Counted from the stretch's first letter, positions 1 to 8,604 are shown. The stretch: DNA of 64,000 nt from Peristeroidobacter agariperforans (GCF_004138335.1 NZ_RYFW01000002.1:973501-1037500), one strand, 5' to 3'. Translations and numbers: made by a program. The notes: a model not told the origin generated them from the sequence alone.

Positions 1-1174
1 CGCCGGCAACATGAATGCCCAGAACTGGCGCGCCGATAGCAACTACGCGGTCTACGACATCTACAAGGAACACCCCGAATATTTCGTGCCCGACACCGTC
101 GGCAACCTGAAGCGCCAGCTGGATTTCAACAAGCGCATCCAGGAGGACGTCGAGGCGGCATACATCGAAGGCGAGACCCGCGTCGGCGACGCGCGCTTCG
201 ATCTCGGCGTGCGCTATGAGAAGACCAAGACGGCGGCGCGCGTGGCTACCGTGCGCACGCCCGCCGAAGTGACTGCCGCCGGTCTCAACGTCAACACCGT
301 CGAAGGCCTGCTCTATCAGTACAACAACGGCGCGTACTCCGACCGCCACGGCGAATACGACGACTGGTTCGTTAGCGGCGGCGTCAAGTACGACTTCACC
401 CGGAAGCTCGTCGGCCAGCTCGCGTTCAGTCAGGCGATCCTGCGCCCCGACTACGGCAACCTCGGCGGCGTGGTGACCGTGAACGAGGACACCTCGACCG
501 TCAACGTGCCGAATCCGGAGTTGAAGCCCGAGCACGCCACGAAGTATTTCGCAGCCCTGCAGTACTACCTCGAGCCCTCCGGTCTGATCGGTCTGTCCTA
601 CTACAAGCTCGACATCAAAGACATGCAAGTGGCCGGCATCGAGGTCGAGCCCGAGGCGGTCGGCTTCGGCCCCGACGAATATTCCGGTTTCACCTTCCGC
701 AGCGCGCAGAACGTCCCGGGCAAAAGCACCAATGAAGGTCTGACCTTCGAATACAGCCAGCAGTTCACCTTCCTGCCGGGCGCATTGAAAGGCCTGAGCG
801 TGTTTGGCTCGATCACGCGCATCAATCCGGACGGCGAGCGCGTGAACATGCCGGAGCGCGCGGCCAACATCGGCGTCGGCTACGCTTACGGTCCATTCGA
901 CTTCAGGATCAACGGCAACTATCAAGGGAAGTATCGGACCAGCGCGCTGAGCAATACCGCGACCACCGCCAACAACGGCATCCTCTATCACACCTCGCGC
1001 GATCTGTGGAATATCAGCGCGAGCTACAAGTATTCGGACAACCTCGAAGTGCAGCTCGCGGGCCGCAACATCTTCAACGAGCCTGATATCATCTACTCCA
1101 ACGTCGAGAGCCGAGTGCAGCAGTACACGATCTACGGTTCGATGTGGAACCTCGGAGTGAAGGTTACATTCTGA
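1..1174 (+). CDS. TonB-dependent receptor, C-terminal part (5' end outside window)
   Basis: The frame is open from the first base, so the signal peptide and plug domain lie upstream of the window. What is visible is about 390 residues of outer-membrane beta-barrel: alternating amphipathic strands, the NPELKPEHATKY segment typical of TonB receptors of the TIGR01782 type, a GRNIFNEPD turn near the end, and a terminal phenylalanine (VKVTF), the usual signal for barrel assembly. The stop overlaps the start of the next gene by one base (TGATG), and that gene overlaps phoD, so the three are very likely cotranscribed. By context the ligand may be an organic phosphate source; this is inference from the PhoD neighbour. 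No plug sequence is available to refine the family. Confidence 0.9.
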   Translation, partial: AGNMNAQNWRADSNYAVYDIYKEHPEYFVPDTVGNLKRQLDFNKRIQEDVEAAYIEGETRVGDARFDLGVRYEKTKTAARVATVRTPAEVTAAGLNVNTVEGLLYQYNNGAYSDRHGEYDDWFVSGGVKYDFTRKLVGQLAFSQAILRPDYGNLGGVVTVNEDTSTVNVPNPELKPEHATKYFAALQYYLEPSGLIGLSYYKLDIKDMQVAGIEVEPEAVGFGPDEYSGFTFRSAQNVPGKSTNEGLTFEYSQQFTFLPGALKGLSVFGSITRINPDGERVNMPERAANIGVGYAYGPFDFRINGNYQGKYRTSALSNTATTANNGILYHTSRDLWNISASYKYSDNLEVQLAGRNIFNEPDIIYSNVESRVQQYTIYGSMWNLGVKVTF

Positions 1175-2310
1175 TGGCTCGTACTTTCATTGCAGCCGCA
1201 GCGCTGCTCATCACCACCTGCGTGGCGACGGCCGAGCCCGTCGCCACGCCCACCGCTCGGTTGCCGCTCACGCAGAACGGCGGCACGTGGGACGCGGGGC
1301 ACGTACAAGGCATCGCCGTGGACGTGAAGGGTGGATATATCTATTACTCGTTCACCAATCTGCTCGCGAAGTACGATTTCGGCGGCAAGCTGGTGGGCAC
1401 GATCGTCGGCTGGACCGGCCATCTCGGCGACCTCGATTTCAATCCCGCCGATGGCAAGCTGTACGGCTCGCTGGAGTATCGCGAGTACAACGCGTTCTAC
1501 GTTGCCGTGATTGACGTGAAGCGGCTCGATCGCGTCGGCATCGAGGCCGGCAAAAGCGAAATCTTCCGGACCGTTTATCTACCGGAGGTGGCCAGGGATT
1601 TCCTTGCCGATGTGGATGGCGATGGCAGAACCGATGGCGCCAAAGATCATCGCTACGGCAGCTCCGGCATCGACGGCGTTGCCATCGGGCCGGCCTTCGG
1701 TCGGGTCGATGGTCCGCTTTATCTCACCGCCGGTTACGGTGTCTTCGGCGATACCGAACGCGACGACAACGACCATCAAGTGCTCATTCAATATGACGTG
1801 AGCGATTGGGCGAAGTACGCTCGACCGCTGAATGAATCGGATCCGCATCGCAGTGGACCTGGCGCATACCAGGGAAAGTATTTCGTGCGCACCGGTAACA
1901 CGACCTGGGGTGTGCAGAATCTTTCCTACGACCGCTCGATGCAGCGCTGGTTCATGGGCGTCTACCGGGGCAAGAAGAAGTCCTTCCCCAACTATCTGCT
2001 GTTCGCCGTCGATGCACGTACGCAACCGAAGCTGGGCGTCCTGGTCGGTGTGCCGCATCCCGAGGGCAAGGGTTGGGAACAGGGTCACTTGCTCGCGCTC
2101 GCCGACGATGGCTTGAAGGATGCCGCCACCGGCGTGCGCGGTTGGAATCAGAAGGGCGATGTGGGCTTCCAGCCGGTCGGCAACAAGTTGTTCTATCTGT
2201 CGGTGAGCTCGGGCGGCAAGGGCGCCCAGACTGCGGATCTCACATTGATGCGATGGACCGGCGATGCTGACAAGCCCTTCGTTGCCGTGACCTCGGAAGA
2301 GATCCGATGA
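1174..2310 (+). CDS. Exported protein of unknown function, possibly beta-propeller
   Basis: The protein has 378 residues and starts with a clear Sec signal peptide (MARTFIAAAALLITTCVATA, cleavage near residue 20). The start at 1174 is preferred over an in-frame ATG 30 bases upstream because it gives the signal peptide directly and overlaps the preceding stop as TGATG. The mature part is rich in short beta-strand segments with GxxYY, DFNPADGKLYGS and DVDGDGRTDG (a calcium-loop-like Asp repeat near residue 145), which suggests a propeller fold. I do not recognise a named family. It lies between a TonB receptor and a PhoD phosphatase, overlapping both, so it is probably a periplasmic or surface partner in the same organophosphate pathway. 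Function is unproven. Confidence 0.6.
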   Translation: MARTFIAAAALLITTCVATAEPVATPTARLPLTQNGGTWDAGHVQGIAVDVKGGYIYYSFTNLLAKYDFGGKLVGTIVGWTGHLGDLDFNPADGKLYGSLEYREYNAFYVAVIDVKRLDRVGIEAGKSEIFRTVYLPEVARDFLADVDGDGRTDGAKDHRYGSSGIDGVAIGPAFGRVDGPLYLTAGYGVFGDTERDDNDHQVLIQYDVSDWAKYARPLNESDPHRSGPGAYQGKYFVRTGNTTWGVQNLSYDRSMQRWFMGVYRGKKKSFPNYLLFAVDARTQPKLGVLVGVPHPEGKGWEQGHLLALADDGLKDAATGVRGWNQKGDVGFQPVGNKLFYLSVSSGGKGAQTADLTLMRWTGDADKPFVAVTSEEIR

Positions 2311-3950
2311 CGCTGAGTATCGATCGGCGTCGCCTCGTCGTTGGAGGCGCGCTTGGCTTGGGCGCGCTGATGCTGCCGATCGGCGGCAGCCTTGCATCGG
2401 TGGTGCTCGGAGCAAAAGGCTTCACTCACAGTGTTGCCAGCGGCGAGCCTGGCTCCGATTCCATGCTGCTGTGGACGCGCTATGTGCCAGCGAACGGGGT
2501 CGACGACGTGCGGCTGGCTGCGGAAGTGGCGCTGGATTCCGACTTCACGCGCGTTGTGTCGGGCGGCAGCGTTCGAATCGGCGCGTTTCGTGACTGGACG
2601 GCCAAGCTCACCGTCGATGGCCTGCAGCCAGGCACCCGCTACTGGTATCGATTCATCGCACCCGATGGCGACAAGTCGCCGGTCGGGCGCACCAAGACGC
2701 TGCCGGTCGGCGCTGTCGATCGCTTCGGCCTGGGTGTGTTTTCCTGCTCGAGCCTGCCTCTCGGCTGGTTCAATGCTTACGGGCACGCAGCCGCGCGTGA
2801 CGATCTCGACCTGTGGTTACACGTCGGGGATTACATCTATGAATACGCGCTGGCTGCGTATAAGGACAAGGATCTCGTCTCGGGACGAGATGTGATGCCG
2901 GCGCATGGGCACGAGATGATCGGTCTGGCGGACTATCGCCTGCGACTGGCTTGTTATCGTGCCGATCCGGATCTGCAGAAGCTGCACCAGGTGGCTCCGA
3001 TGGTCGCGTTGTGGGATGACCATGACTCCACCAACGACAGTTGGGAAGGTGGGGCGCAGAATCATCAGCCGACGTCCGAAGGCGATTGGAGTCTCCGGCG
3101 TGCTGCTTCGATTCAGGCTTTCCGCGAGTGGCTGCCGGTTTCTGAAGAACCCTGGAAGGCGTATCGCATCGGTTCCCTTGCCACGCTGTATCGAACCGAG
3201 TCGCGCCTTTTCGCGCGCACGCGACCGGCGTATGCGGAGTTGGCGAAGGCACACGATGCGAGCGATCCCGATGCAGCTCTGCGCGCGTTTCGCGATGGCG
3301 CGTGGCGCGATCCGACGGCAACGATGCTCGGTTCGACTCAGGAACTTTGGCTCGCGCAGGAATTGAAGCGCAATGCTGCTGCCTCGAACTGGCAGATGGT
3401 TGGCATGGCCACCATCATGGGCCGCACGTTGATGCCGGGTTCGGCGCCGGGCTGGCTGCGCCCCGAGGCGGGCGAGCATGTCGCGAACAAGTTCAAGAAG
3501 GATGTGCGCGGCTCCAAACTCGGCGTGCCCATGTGGATGGATCGCTGGGACGGTTATCCCGTCGCTCGCTCGCGTCTGCTGAAGTCAGCACAAGAAGCCG
3601 ATGCGGACCTGGTGATGTTGTCAGGCGATAGTCACAACGCCTGGGCCTATTCACTGGCGGAAGACGGTCAGCCGGCGGGCGTCGAGTTCGCAGGTCATAG
3701 CGTGACGTCGCCTGGCATCGAAGGACAGTTGGGCGTGGACCCCAAAGATGTGGTCCGCGCGTTCGTTGACACGAATCCCGAGCTGGTGTGGGCCGACACC
3801 AGTCAACGCGGCTACATGATGGTCGATGTCACTGCGCAGCGTGTGACCGGCGAATGGTTGTTCATGAAGACGATCAAGTCGCGCAGCACGGCGTTGGCGG
3901 GTAGACATCGGATGTCGGCCGAGCGGGGGAGACGGAAGTTCGCAGTTTGA
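2307..3950 (+). CDS. phoD: PhoD-type alkaline phosphatase / phosphodiesterase, Tat-exported
   Basis: This 547-residue protein begins with a twin-arginine type leader (RRRLVVGGALGLGALMLP), followed by the PhoD N-terminal Fn3-like domain (FTHSVASGEPGSDSMLLWTR near residue 40). The metallophosphatase core shows FSCSS, HVGDYIYEY (about residue 172), WDDHDSTND (about 235) and SGDSHNAW (about 439), which are the iron/calcium ligand motifs of the family. PhoD enzymes hydrolyse phosphomonoesters and phosphodiesters in the periplasm or outside the cell. The ATG overlaps the previous stop (ATGA), so translation is coupled to the upstream exported protein. Such operons are normally phosphate-controlled, but the promoter lies outside the window, so regulation cannot be read here. 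Confidence 0.95.
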   Translation: MTLSIDRRRLVVGGALGLGALMLPIGGSLASVVLGAKGFTHSVASGEPGSDSMLLWTRYVPANGVDDVRLAAEVALDSDFTRVVSGGSVRIGAFRDWTAKLTVDGLQPGTRYWYRFIAPDGDKSPVGRTKTLPVGAVDRFGLGVFSCSSLPLGWFNAYGHAAARDDLDLWLHVGDYIYEYALAAYKDKDLVSGRDVMPAHGHEMIGLADYRLRLACYRADPDLQKLHQVAPMVALWDDHDSTNDSWEGGAQNHQPTSEGDWSLRRAASIQAFREWLPVSEEPWKAYRIGSLATLYRTESRLFARTRPAYAELAKAHDASDPDAALRAFRDGAWRDPTATMLGSTQELWLAQELKRNAAASNWQMVGMATIMGRTLMPGSAPGWLRPEAGEHVANKFKKDVRGSKLGVPMWMDRWDGYPVARSRLLKSAQEADADLVMLSGDSHNAWAYSLAEDGQPAGVEFAGHSVTSPGIEGQLGVDPKDVVRAFVDTNPELVWADTSQRGYMMVDVTAQRVTGEWLFMKTIKSRSTALAGRHRMSAERGRRKFAV

Positions 3951-3953
3951 TCA

Positions 3954-4589
3954 TCAAGTGGAGGCAGCTACCGCCGCCCGGCCTTCATATATATAAGTCA
4001 GCGGCCTCGGTCCCTTCATGTAGCCGGTGTGCAGATGTTCGATCCTGAAACCGGCGCCCTGGATCAACTCGCGGATGGGGCGGTTCAAATGACAACCGCC
4101 GCCGATGCAACGCCACGTCGGCGTGAGGCGATCCTGCCATTTCCTGACGCTGGCGTCGGGAGACAGGCCGTGCTCGGCGAATAGCAGCCGTCCGTTGGGT
4201 TTCATCACACGGCGGATCTCCTTCAGCGCTCGCGATACATCGGGGATGCTACAGAGCGTGAAGGTTGTGACGACCGTATCGAACTGGTGATCCGGCAACG
4301 GAATGCTTTCTGCAGAGGCGGCGATCAATTCCAGCGGCAACTGCCGGCGCGTCGCGAATTCCCTCGTCATTTCCATTAGCGGAGCAGCGGGCTCGATGGC
4401 GACGAGCGTTGTGGCTTTCGGGCCGTAGAAGGGAATATTCGCGCCGGCGCCGATCCCGATCTCCAGGACCGTCCCCTCGGCCGAGGAAATAACCCGTTCG
4501 CGATAAGGCCGGAGCTCCCGATTGCGCATCGAGGCATCGATGATCCAAGGCAGAACGCGGTTTCGATAGAAGCCCACGGGACACTCCAT
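3954..4589 (-). CDS. Class I SAM-dependent methyltransferase
   Basis: The 211-residue product shows the Rossmann SAM-binding motif I (LEIGIGAGANIPFY, residues 42-55), an acidic residue after strand 2 (VAIEPA) and the TFTLCSIPD post-motif. The C-terminal WRCIGGGCHLNR stretch resembles the METTL7/UbiE-like group of small methyltransferases. The substrate cannot be told from sequence. The start at 4589 (MECPVGFYRN) is preferred to the longer open frame, because the extra 46 residues would run across the promoter and leader region of the divergent DAHP synthase gene. It converges with phoD, leaving only three bases between the two stops, so phoD transcription may run into it. Confidence 0.9.
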   Translation of the reverse strand: MECPVGFYRNRVLPWIIDASMRNRELRPYRERVISSAEGTVLEIGIGAGANIPFYGPKATTLVAIEPAAPLMEMTREFATRRQLPLELIAASAESIPLPDHQFDTVVTTFTLCSIPDVSRALKEIRRVMKPNGRLLFAEHGLSPDASVRKWQDRLTPTWRCIGGGCHLNRPIRELIQGAGFRIEHLHTGYMKGPRPLTYIYEGRAAVAAST

Positions 4590-4726
4590 GGCTGTCTCGA
4601 GCAGCTTACACGACTGCCAGACACCCGCTTCACCCTGGCCGAAAGTCCATTGCGCGTCGAATCGTCTTGCACAATGCGAATCAGAGAGTTGCAGAGGGCA
4701 ATATTCCTGTGTTATCAAAGCCCCCA

Positions 4727-4804
4727 ATGCAAAAATCTTCCACCCGCTATTGGTTTTACTTTAGCTATCCAAAGCCGCTGGCGGATGGACTGACCTCGAT
4801 TTGA
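4727..4804 (+). CDS. Aromatic-rich leader peptide of the DAHP synthase gene
   Basis: A 25-codon frame starts ATG at 4727 and ends TGA at 4802-4804. Residues 8-14 read Tyr-Trp-Phe-Tyr-Phe-Ser-Tyr, so six of seven consecutive codons are aromatic. Such a run is the hallmark of leader peptides used in ribosome-mediated attenuation. It lies 84 bases before the start of DAHP synthase, the first enzyme of aromatic amino acid synthesis, and is followed by an intrinsic terminator. No strong Shine-Dalgarno sequence is visible. A weak promoter (TTGCAG 4689-4694, 18-base spacer, TATCAA 4713-4718) would place the RNA start almost at the ATG, so leaderless translation is possible. The frame and codons are seen directly; the function is inferred. 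Confidence 0.75.
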   Translation: MQKSSTRYWFYFSYPKPLADGLTSI

Positions 4805-4859
4805 CCGAAGCTTGAACCGAGTCACCCGAAAAACCGCCAGCAAACTGGCGGTTTTTTTT
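4740..4859 (+). promoter_or_regulatory. Predicted ribosome-mediated attenuator for aromatic amino acids
   Basis: Three mutually exclusive pairings can be drawn. The pause hairpin pairs CCACCCGC (4740-4747) with GCGGATGG (4781-4788) with one mismatch, and its loop holds the aromatic codons (4748-4768). The antiterminator pairs CTGGCGG (4778-4784) with CCGCCAG (4834-4840). The terminator pairs 4831-4840 with 4845-4854. A ribosome stalled on Tyr, Trp or Phe codons would mask the first arm and free the second to form the antiterminator. Fast translation would let the terminator form. This is the classic trp/phe attenuator logic applied to DAHP synthase. The pairings are seen in the sequence; the mechanism is inferred. 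Confidence 0.75.
4831..4859 (+). terminator. Intrinsic terminator of the aromatic attenuator
   Basis: A perfect ten-base-pair stem, AAACCGCCAG / CTGGCGGTTT, with loop CAAA is followed by an unbroken run of eight T. It lies between the leader peptide stop and the GTG start of DAHP synthase and points towards that gene. No other + strand gene ends here, so it must act on the leader transcript. Confidence 0.9.
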
Positions 4860-4888
4860 GCGCCGCCGGTAAGCCCACTGGAGCCCTC

Positions 4889-5947
4889 GTGAACGCCCGT
4901 ACCGACGATTTAAGAATTCGTGAAATCCGCGAGCTGGTCACTCCTCATCAAGTGATGAGCGAGCACCCGTGCACCGAGACTGCCGCGGCCACCGTCGAGC
5001 AGGGCCGCAGAGCAATGCAGGACATCGTGCACGGTCGCAGCGACCGGCTCGCCGTCGTCATCGGGCCCTGCTCGATTCACGATACCCAAGCGGCGATGGA
5101 CTATGCCCATCGGCTGCGGGAACAGCGGGAGCGCTTCAAGGGCGAACTGGAAATCGTCATGCGCGTGTATTTCGAGAAGCCGCGCACCACGGTGGGCTGG
5201 AAAGGACTGATCAACGATCCCGATCTCGACGGCAGCTTCAATATCAATCGGGGGCTGCGCATTGCGCGTCAGCTGTTGGGCGACATCAACGATCTTGGCT
5301 TGCCCGCCGGTTGCGAGTTCCTCGACATCATCACACCGCAATACATCGGCGACCTGGTCGCTTGGGGCGCGATCGGCGCACGCACCACCGAGAGCCAGGT
5401 GCACCGTGAGATGACCTCGGGCTTGTCCTGCCCGGTGGGATTCAAGAATGGCACCGACGGCAATGTGAAGATTGCGATCGATGCAGTGCAGGCGGCGTCC
5501 TTTCCGCATCATTTTCTGGCCGTGACCAAGCAAGGTCACAGCGCCATCGCGACCACCAGCGGCAACGGCGATTGTCACGTGATCCTGCGCGGCGGCAAGG
5601 AGCCGAACTACGATGCGGCGAGCATCGATTCAGTGTGCAAACAACTCGGTGCGGCCAAGCTGCCGCTGCGCGTGATGGTCGACGTGAGTCATGGCAACAG
5701 CTCGAAGAAGCCCGAGAATCAGCCGCTGGTCATCGCCGATATCGCCAAACGCATCGAAGCAGGGGAGCGGCGCATCAGCGGCGTCATGGTCGAGAGTCAT
5801 CTGAAGGCCGGCCGGCAGGACCTGGCGCCGGGCAAGCCGCTCGAATATGGCCAGAGCATCACGGATGGGTGCGTCGACTGGCAGTCGTCCGTGCAGATCC
5901 TGGAGCAACTTGCAAATGCCGTGAGTGTGCGGCGCAAGACTTCATGA
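4889..5947 (+). CDS. aroG: 3-deoxy-7-phosphoheptulonate (DAHP) synthase, class I
   Basis: This enzyme condenses phosphoenolpyruvate with erythrose 4-phosphate, the committed cytosolic step of the shikimate pathway. The 352-residue length matches the E. coli AroF/AroG/AroH group. Visible motifs are IGPCSIHD (58-65, with the metal-ligand Cys61), KPRTTVGWKG (97-106), GARTTESQVHREM (163-175), KNGTDG, LRGGKEPNY and DVSHGNSSKK. Which isoform it is (Phe-, Tyr- or Trp-inhibited) cannot be decided safely, so the symbol is a family label. Translation starts at GTG with GGAG about six bases upstream. Expression is probably set by the attenuator and leader peptide immediately upstream, whose mixed Tyr/Trp/Phe codons would sense general aromatic shortage. 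Confidence 0.97.
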   Translation: MNARTDDLRIREIRELVTPHQVMSEHPCTETAAATVEQGRRAMQDIVHGRSDRLAVVIGPCSIHDTQAAMDYAHRLREQRERFKGELEIVMRVYFEKPRTTVGWKGLINDPDLDGSFNINRGLRIARQLLGDINDLGLPAGCEFLDIITPQYIGDLVAWGAIGARTTESQVHREMTSGLSCPVGFKNGTDGNVKIAIDAVQAASFPHHFLAVTKQGHSAIATTSGNGDCHVILRGGKEPNYDAASIDSVCKQLGAAKLPLRVMVDVSHGNSSKKPENQPLVIADIAKRIEAGERRISGVMVESHLKAGRQDLAPGKPLEYGQSITDGCVDWQSSVQILEQLANAVSVRRKTS

Positions 5948-6114
5948 GCGCGGGCGCGGCGTACCAACCTGCAGCGTGTAGGAGTTTCCGTGATCGCTGC
6001 AGGGTGAAGGTCGGCCTGCCCATCGTCACCTGCTTTGAAGGCTGAACTCCACTTGCTGATGGAACATTGACGGCCGGAAGATGCTGACAGCTGAAACTGC
6101 TGCGAGGCGCTTCC

Positions 6115-7056
6115 ATGACTCTGGATTCCTGGCCCGAACTGCCCTATGCGGCGTGGCAGGAGACCTGCACGACGCTGCACTTGTGGACGCAGATCGCCGG
6201 CAAGATCCGCTTGGCTCGTACGCCCTGGCTCAATCACGGCTGGCATGTGACGCTGTATGTCACGACCAACGGCCTCACCACCTCGCCGATTCCTGACGGG
6301 CACCGCACCTTCGAGCTGCGCTTCGACTTGCGGCAGCACCAGTTCGACATCGAAGTGAGTGATGGACAGGCGCGGCGGATTCCCTTGCTCCCCATGACGG
6401 TCGCCGACTTCCATGGGGCCGTGTTGAAAGAGCTCGAATCGGTTGGCATCCAGGTCGCGATCGACGATCTGCCGAGCGAAATTGCCGACAGCATCCCATT
6501 CTCGCGCGACCGCAAGCACGCCTCGTACGACCGGGAGTACGTGCAGCGCTTCGCTCAGGTGCTGCGTCAGGTAGACCAGGTATTCAAGACGTTCCGAACC
6601 GGGTTTCTGGGCAAGAGCAGCCCGGTGCATTTTTTCTGGGGCAGCTTCGATCTCGCGGTGACTCGCTTCTCGGGCCGGCCGGCGCCGCTGTTCACCGGCA
6701 CCGCGCCGGGACTGCGTCAGGATGTGATGCAGGAGGCCTACTCGCACGAAGTCAGCAGCGCGGGCTTCTGGCCGGGCGGGCCAGGCATCGACGCATCGTT
6801 CTATTCATATGCCTATCCGCCGCCAGAGGGCTTCAAGGAATATCGCGTGGAGCCCAAAGACGCGACATTCAACGAAGCTCTCGGTGAGTTCGTGCTGCCC
6901 TACGAGCGAGTGCGCGCAGCGAAAGATCCCGCCGCCGCACTGCTGAGCTTTCTGCAATCGACGTATGAAGCGGCGGCCGTCAGCGGCAAGTGGGATCGCG
7001 CTGCGCTGGAGTGTGAGCTCGGCAAGCCGGGCGTGCCTCGCGGCCGATCGGTCTGA
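6115..7056 (+). CDS. DUF5996 family protein
   Basis: The 313-residue protein matches the DUF5996 pattern: WPELPYAAWQETCTTLHLWT at the N terminus, GLTTSPIP, a FDLRQHQF segment, SPVHFFWGSFDLAVTRFSGR in the middle, and AGFWPGGPG followed by FYSYAYPPPEGF. No signal peptide or membrane segment is visible, so it is probably cytoplasmic. The biochemical role of the family is not known to me. It follows DAHP synthase in the same direction after a 167-base gap that holds no gene or clear signal, and is followed 21 bases later by the HdeD-like gene, so the two downstream genes may form a unit. Confidence 0.9.
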   Translation: MTLDSWPELPYAAWQETCTTLHLWTQIAGKIRLARTPWLNHGWHVTLYVTTNGLTTSPIPDGHRTFELRFDLRQHQFDIEVSDGQARRIPLLPMTVADFHGAVLKELESVGIQVAIDDLPSEIADSIPFSRDRKHASYDREYVQRFAQVLRQVDQVFKTFRTGFLGKSSPVHFFWGSFDLAVTRFSGRPAPLFTGTAPGLRQDVMQEAYSHEVSSAGFWPGGPGIDASFYSYAYPPPEGFKEYRVEPKDATFNEALGEFVLPYERVRAAKDPAAALLSFLQSTYEAAAVSGKWDRAALECELGKPGVPRGRSV

Positions 7057-7077
7057 ATCTCTGCAGAGGAGACCATC

Positions 7078-7647
7078 ATGAGCGTCAGCGCATCAGAACG
7101 GCATTCAATTCCGGGATTCCTACCCTTGATCGGTCGCAGCTGGTGGGTGCTGCTGGTGTACGGCATCCTGGGTGTGATCTTCGGATTGTTTGCACTCGCG
7201 CGGCCATTGGCCGCAGCGACGGCAATGGTTTGGGCCATCGGCGTGCTGGCGCTGGCCGAGGGCGTCGTGAGTTTGTTTGCTGCCTTCAGCGGCAAGGTTG
7301 CAGTGTCGAAAGGCTGGGTGCTCCTATATGCGGTGCTGTCGATCCTGTTCGGCATCATGGCGGTCGTCAATCCTGTATCGACGGCGGGCGCTTTGCTGTT
7401 GTTTCTCGCCGCGTGGCTGGTCTTCGCCGGCATCTATCGCATCATCTTCGCGATCCGGGTGCGCCAGGAAATCAAGGGAGAGTGGTTGATCGCGCTCAGC
7501 GGTCTGCTGAGCATTGCACTCGGTGCACTCTTCGTAATCAGCCCGCTGACCGGCCTGGTCGTCACCGCCTGGTGGATCGGCGCGGGTGCGTTGATCTACG
7601 GCGTGCTGCAAATCATTGCGGCCTTCAAGCTGCGCGCGCTCAAATGA
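7078..7647 (+). CDS. HdeD family membrane protein (DUF308)
   Basis: The 189-residue product has six predicted membrane helices arranged as three repeated hairpins, as in the E. coli acid-resistance membrane protein HdeD. Typical segments are RSWWVLLVYGILGVIFGLFA, a central VLLYAVLSILFGIMAVVNP and a C-terminal LSIALGALFVISPLTG. HdeD proteins sit in the inner membrane and are linked to stress or acid tolerance, although the exact mechanism is unclear. A good ribosome site (AGAGGAGA) precedes the ATG. It closely follows the DUF5996 gene and is probably cotranscribed with it. Family assignment is firm; a role in acid resistance is only by homology. Confidence 0.9.
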   Translation: MSVSASERHSIPGFLPLIGRSWWVLLVYGILGVIFGLFALARPLAAATAMVWAIGVLALAEGVVSLFAAFSGKVAVSKGWVLLYAVLSILFGIMAVVNPVSTAGALLLFLAAWLVFAGIYRIIFAIRVRQEIKGEWLIALSGLLSIALGALFVISPLTGLVVTAWWIGAGALIYGVLQIIAAFKLRALK

Positions 7648-7831
7648 GCTGACGCTTGCGCAAGTGATCGAACGGCGCAGCGTGAGCTCGACGGATCGGC
7701 TCTCTCTGGCGCTCGGACCGGGTGGCGGTGCTGCGATCCGGTTCAAAGTTTTGCAGTAACGAATCGGCCATTCGCGACCGTTCAGCTTTCGGCGGTTGCC
7801 CGCGCCGGGCAACTCTGAAAACATCGCTGAT

Positions 7832-8518
7832 ATGAAATATTCAGCGACGCTTTCCTGTCTGTTGATTGCGACAGCCTTTCTGGTTGCGGCCACGCTGCCG
7901 CTCGCCAGCGCGGCGCAGGAAATGCCAGCAAGCGAGGCGCCCGCGGCGACTGCGCCGACGGCGGAGAAACGTTTCGTTTCCGACAAGCTCGTGTTGAATG
8001 TCTATGCCGAGCCGGATCAAGGCAGCGCCCGCGTCGCGACGATCCAGACCGGCGACGCCGTCGAGGAGTTGGAACGCTCCGGCAGTCTGGTTCGAGTGCG
8101 TTTGGAAGATGGCCGTGAAGGTTGGGTAGGAGCGAGCTACCTGACAAGCGATGAGCCCGCTATCGTTCGTCTGCGCGAGTTGCAGCGTCAGCAACCGAAC
8201 GCCGCGCCTCGAGTGGACAAGGCATCGCTGGACGAGATCGCGCAGCTGAAAAAAGAAAGTACCGCGCTGCGTGGGCAAGTGAGCGAGTTGCAAGCTCGCA
8301 TCGCCGCGCCGGTCGCACCACCGCCACCGCAGGGTGAAACGATCACCGCAGCGCCGGAGCCGCCGTTGCAAGCAGCGGTGCTTCCTACCACTGCGCCGAA
8401 TAGCGTGGTGGGCTGGGTAGTCGCGATGCTGGCGGTTGGCGCGGTGAGTTATGCCGGCGGCTACCAGACGCTCGCACGCCGGCTGCGCAAGAAGTTCGGC
8501 GGTTTGAAAATCTATTGA
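7832..8518 (+). CDS. Exported SH3-domain / coiled-coil membrane protein (YgiM-like)
   Basis: A signal peptide (MKYSATLSCLLIATAFLVAA) is followed by a bacterial SH3 domain from about residue 45 (SDKLVLNVYAEPDQGSARVA, DGREGWVGASYL). Then come a short heptad-like coiled coil (IAQLKKESTALRGQVSELQA, about 134-153), a Pro/Ala-rich linker and a C-terminal membrane helix (VVGWVVAMLAVGAVSYAGGY) with a basic tail. This order is that of the YgiM/TIGR04211 family of periplasmic membrane-anchored SH3 proteins, which are thought to contact the cell wall. The start at 7832 is preferred because it begins the signal peptide; an upstream in-frame ATG adds 12 unconvincing residues. Confidence 0.85.
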   Translation: MKYSATLSCLLIATAFLVAATLPLASAAQEMPASEAPAATAPTAEKRFVSDKLVLNVYAEPDQGSARVATIQTGDAVEELERSGSLVRVRLEDGREGWVGASYLTSDEPAIVRLRELQRQQPNAAPRVDKASLDEIAQLKKESTALRGQVSELQARIAAPVAPPPPQGETITAAPEPPLQAAVLPTTAPNSVVGWVVAMLAVGAVSYAGGYQTLARRLRKKFGGLKIY

Positions 8519-8604
8519 CACGCGCCGACCCACGATGAGCGACAGCCCGCTCGGCCGGTTCTATCTGGCGGGCGTCAATATCAAACTTTGAGATGTGCGC
8601 CACT

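Noticed and set aside
4740-4860. tRNA or small non-coding RNA upstream of DAHP synthase
   Set aside because: No cloverleaf can be drawn, and the aromatic codon run with alternative stems is better explained as an attenuator.
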